NCBI GenBank assembly: GCA_965220465.1
Contig: CBDCPZ010000023.1
Span: forward strand, 744,001 to 808,000
Source: JAHDHW01 sp965220465
GTDB taxonomy: Bacteria > Bacteroidota > Bacteroidia > Chitinophagales > Saprospiraceae
Length of the DNA: 64,000 bases
Reading direction: 5' to 3'
Made by a program: the position numbers and the translations under genes. Positions within the stretch are counted from its first letter, which is position 1. Every line of letters begins with the position of its first letter. Positions 62,002-64,000 of the stretch are shown here, piece by piece. The notes below the pieces were generated by a model. It was given only the letters and a program-made list of their open reading frames with translations, made no database searches and was not told where the DNA came from.

Positions 62002-62649
62002 ATGAAAAAAAACTTTACTTCCGGCTTATTAATTGGCGCTAATTTATTACTCGCTATATTTTTAATTATGGGTGTTTCTTCGAACAAACAAGAAGCCTCA
62101 AACACAACATTTTCAGCTATTGAATCGACTGCGAGCCCTGAACCTTTTATTGGTGAAATCTCGATGTTTGGAGGAAATTTTGCTCCTCGCGGTTGGGCAT
62201 TTTGCAACGGGCAATTATTATCAATTTCAGAAAACTCTGCTCTATTTTCTTTGTTAGGAACCACTTATGGAGGAGATGGACGAACCACCTTTGGTTTGCC
62301 TGATTTGCGTGGAAGAGTGCCTGTTCATTTTGGCAATGGTCCTGGGCTTTCAAACTACAGATTAGGTCAAAAAGGAGGAACAGAAACTACCACACTTACT
62401 GTTCAGCAAATGCCTAATCATAATCATCAAATAGAAGCTTCAAATTCTCCTGCAAACTCTAGTGAAGTTTCGGGAACTGTGATGGGAAAGGCAGTAGGAA
62501 TGCCTGGTCTTTATAGTAACAAAGCGCCAGATACAAACATGAAACCAACCGGTAATACTGGTGGAAATCAGTCTTTTAATATTATTCAGCCTTATCAATC
62601 GATAAATTATATCATTGCACTTCAAGGTGTTTTTCCTTCGAGAAGCTGA
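62002..62649 (+). CDS. Phage tail-collar-domain protein with N-terminal membrane segment
   Basis: This 215-residue protein has a hydrophobic N-terminus (about 8-24, LLIGANLLLAIFLIMGV) and then a tail-collar domain (about 50-110: GEISMFGGNFAPRGWAFCNGQLLSISENSALFSLLGTTYGGDGRTTFGLPDLRGRVPVHFG). A second block (about 112-215: LGQKGGTETTTLTVQQMPNHNHQ...SYQSINYIIALQGVFPSRS) completes the microcystin-dependent-protein-like family. Collar domains are phage tail-fibre parts, but no phage genes adjoin. The signal or anchor suggests surface display. Its own terminator follows. Confidence 0.85.
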   Translation: MKKNFTSGLLIGANLLLAIFLIMGVSSNKQEASNTTFSAIESTASPEPFIGEISMFGGNFAPRGWAFCNGQLLSISENSALFSLLGTTYGGDGRTTFGLPDLRGRVPVHFGNGPGLSNYRLGQKGGTETTTLTVQQMPNHNHQIEASNSPANSSEVSGTVMGKAVGMPGLYSNKAPDTNMKPTGNTGGNQSFNIIQPYQSINYIIALQGVFPSRS

Positions 62650-62661
62650 TGTTTTTATAAA

Positions 62662-62692
62662 AAAATGGCACTGGATTTTCCAGTGCCATTTT
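62662..62692 (+). terminator. Bidirectional terminator after the collar-domain gene
   Basis: AAAATGGCACTGG (62662-62674) and CCAGTGCCATTTT (62680-62692) form a perfect 13-bp stem with a 5-base loop. It lies between convergent genes ending at 62649 and 62715. Confidence 0.92.
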
Positions 62693-62714
62693 CAAAATAG
62701 CGAGCAATTAAATA

Positions 62715-63854
62715 TCAATAAGTTGGGATCGTACTATCAATTTCTTTGGAAAACGCTAAAATCCCTCCTTTCAAATTGTACAAATTATCGAAATTGTGAA
62801 GCAGTTCCAATTCACGAATCGCATTAGCGGAACGTACTCCTGAACGACAATGGATGATCACTTTTTTATCTCTTGAAATCTTATTCGCGGCTTGTACAAC
62901 CTGTGAAAGCGGAATCAATTCTCCATTTAAATTAGCAATATCATATTCGTAAGGTTCCCGAACGTCAATCAATTGATAATCTGCATTTTTATCAACTAGT
63001 GTCTTTAATTCCTGAACAGTTATTTCTTTCAAAAGCTTTTCATCTTTTGGAAGAATCCCGCAAAATTGTTCGTAATTGATCAATTCTGTAATTTTGGTAT
63101 TTGGGTTTTTAGCAACTTTCAAAGTTCTGGTGGTAAATGAAGCTGCATCAAAAAGGAATAATCTGCCACTCAAAGTTTCACCAACTCCTGTGATTACTTT
63201 GATCACTTCACTGGCTTGCAAACTTCCAATAATGCCTGGCAAAACACCTAACACGCCACCTTCAGCGCAATTGGGAACCAGACCCGGAGGAGGTGGTTCC
63301 GGAAAAAGGTCTCGGTAGTTTGGGCCTCTCGTACCATCTTCTTGAGGATAATTAAAAACCGAAACTTGCCCCTCGAATCGAAATATCGACGCGTAAACAT
63401 TGACTTTGTTGCTCAAAACACAGGCATCATTAACTAAATAACGAGTTGGAAAATTATCCGTTCCGTCAGCCACCAAGTCATAATCTTTGATAATATCCAG
63501 CGCATTTTCTTTTGTAAAAGCAGTATTGTAGACGGTTACTTTAATATGTGGGTTGAGTTTTTGCAATCTGGTTTTGGCTGTTTCAGATTTAGATTTCCCG
63601 ATGTCATCAATGGTAAAAAGAACTTGCCGTTGCAAGTTAGATTCATCAACTACATCAAAATCAACTATTCCAATATGGCCAACTCCAGCTGCTGCTAAAT
63701 ACAATAACATCGGGCTTCCCAATCCTCCTGAACCAATCACCAAAACTTTAGCTTGTTTTAGTTTTTTCTGTCCTTCGACATTGAATTCCGGAATCGCAAT
63801 ATGACGAGCATATCTTGCCATTTCCTGTGGGCTCAAATTATTTTCTTTACTCAT
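62715..63854 (-). CDS. ThiF/MoeB-type adenylyltransferase fused to rhodanese
   Basis: This 379-residue protein activates a sulfur-carrier C-terminus as an acyl-adenylate. The N-terminal E1-like domain has GSGGLGSP (41-48), DFDVVDESNLQRQ (65-77), LVADGTDNF (127-135) and the conserved Cys196 in PNCAEGG. The C-terminal rhodanese domain (about 275-379) has catalytic Cys336 in CRSGVRS, so it can receive sulfur. The zinc cysteines usual in MoeB are absent: NYRD (179-182) stands where CxxC is expected, and NTKI (252-255) where the second pair would be. It is followed upstream by a MoaD/ThiS-like gene. Confidence 0.9.
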   Translation of the reverse strand: MSKENNLSPQEMARYARHIAIPEFNVEGQKKLKQAKVLVIGSGGLGSPMLLYLAAAGVGHIGIVDFDVVDESNLQRQVLFTIDDIGKSKSETAKTRLQKLNPHIKVTVYNTAFTKENALDIIKDYDLVADGTDNFPTRYLVNDACVLSNKVNVYASIFRFEGQVSVFNYPQEDGTRGPNYRDLFPEPPPPGLVPNCAEGGVLGVLPGIIGSLQASEVIKVITGVGETLSGRLFLFDAASFTTRTLKVAKNPNTKITELINYEQFCGILPKDEKLLKEITVQELKTLVDKNADYQLIDVREPYEYDIANLNGELIPLSQVVQAANKISRDKKVIIHCRSGVRSANAIRELELLHNFDNLYNLKGGILAFSKEIDSTIPTY

Positions 63855-63926
63855 TGAATCGATATTTTGAAATTTGAACGATTTACTTTTTGTAAAACTA
63901 AAAACTTAAATTATATAATGTTTCAA

Positions 63927-64000
63927 TTATTCGCATCCACCCGCGATAGCAGGAACAATACTAATTACTGAGTTTTCAGCGACTTTTGTATTTACGCTAT
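63927..64000 (-). CDS. MoaD/ThiS-like sulfur-carrier protein (5' end outside window)
   Basis: Only the last 24 codons are visible: SVNTKVAENSVISIVPAIAGGCE then TAA at 63927-63929. The segment 'SIVPAIAGG' is the C-terminal strand and Gly-Gly tail of MoaD/ThiS-type carriers, which are activated by a ThiF/MoeB enzyme. Here two residues, Cys-Glu, follow the Gly-Gly, so the tail would have to be trimmed before activation, as is known for QbsE (Gly-Gly-Cys-Phe). It lies 72 bp upstream of the adenylyltransferase on the same strand, supporting that they work together. The rest of the gene is outside the window, so length and family remain unconfirmed. Confidence 0.78.
   Translation of the reverse strand, partial: SVNTKVAENSVISIVPAIAGGCE

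Noticed and set aside
62002..62649. Prophage remnant
   Set aside because: Only one collar-domain protein is present, with no integrase, capsid, tail or lysis genes nearby and ordinary neighbouring genes.

Overview
The window is a chromosomal piece from a low-GC Gram-negative member of the Bacteroidota, probably a saprospiraceous or chitinophagal gliding bacterium. The evidence is a gliding-motility C-terminal domain on a giant adhesin-like protein, type IX secretion (T9SS) C-terminal tails, a gldC gene, two DUF6089 barrels, a TonB receptor/DUF4249 pair, TAnnTTTG-type promoter boxes and A-rich leaders without Shine-Dalgarno sequences. No CRISPR array, tRNA, rRNA or prophage was seen. The species cannot be named from this sequence alone.

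Layout. 1-1.0 kb: 5' part of a secreted purple-acid-phosphatase-like enzyme. 1.4-2.5 kb: a complete IS5-family (IS903-like) insertion sequence with matching 9-bp target duplications. 2.5-5.2 kb: glycosyltransferase and sugar-nucleotide epimerase, divergent. 5.2-13.3 kb: MoxR-like ATPase, a small orphan, a 1252-residue gliding/T9SS surface protein and a TPR-TlpA thioredoxin. 13.5-23 kb: a 1511-residue secreted protein of unknown function, prmA-folD, another glycosyltransferase and recQ. 23-29 kb: two DUF6089 outer-membrane proteins, a subtilase and a GH36-like lipoprotein. 29-35 kb: DUF721-recF, divergent pdhA, a TPR membrane protein, ribH-MBL hydrolase and an ACT protein. 35-41 kb: metabolic genes (saccharopine-dehydrogenase-like, LuxE-like, hemF-ArsC/Spx-like, nucleoside phosphorylase, transaldolase-like), then the SRP RNA gene. 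41-47 kb: gldC, an SDR-like protein, DUF4249-TonB receptor and TraB. 47-52.5 kb: lrp, then ccmB-ccmC-ccmD with glutamate dehydrogenase. 53-64 kb: two cell-wall amidases, a histidine kinase, an aminotransferase, msrA, a tail-collar protein, and a ThiF/MoeB-rhodanese next to the end of a MoaD/ThiS-type sulfur carrier.

How it fits together. Several genes serve surface biology: T9SS cargo, gliding, TonB uptake, peptidoglycan amidases and polysaccharide glycosyltransferases. Others are housekeeping: recF, recQ, prmA, folD, ribH, hemF, pdhA and SRP RNA. Cytochrome c maturation genes share an apparent operon with glutamate dehydrogenase, and an Lrp regulator lies just beyond it. Most genes stand alone or in pairs closed by strong stem-loop terminators.

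Most worth checking: the sulfur carrier ending in Gly-Gly-Cys-Glu beside a ThiF protein that has lost its zinc cysteines; an SRP RNA with a GAAA instead of GGAA tetraloop; a four-copy heptamer repeat just upstream of ribH; an amidase whose catalytic domain is split by a golvesin-like domain; a CcmC with an Ig-like insertion; a phosphatase with Asn at a metal-ligand position; and the 1511-residue orphan. None amounts to a clearly new multi-gene system; they are individual leads.
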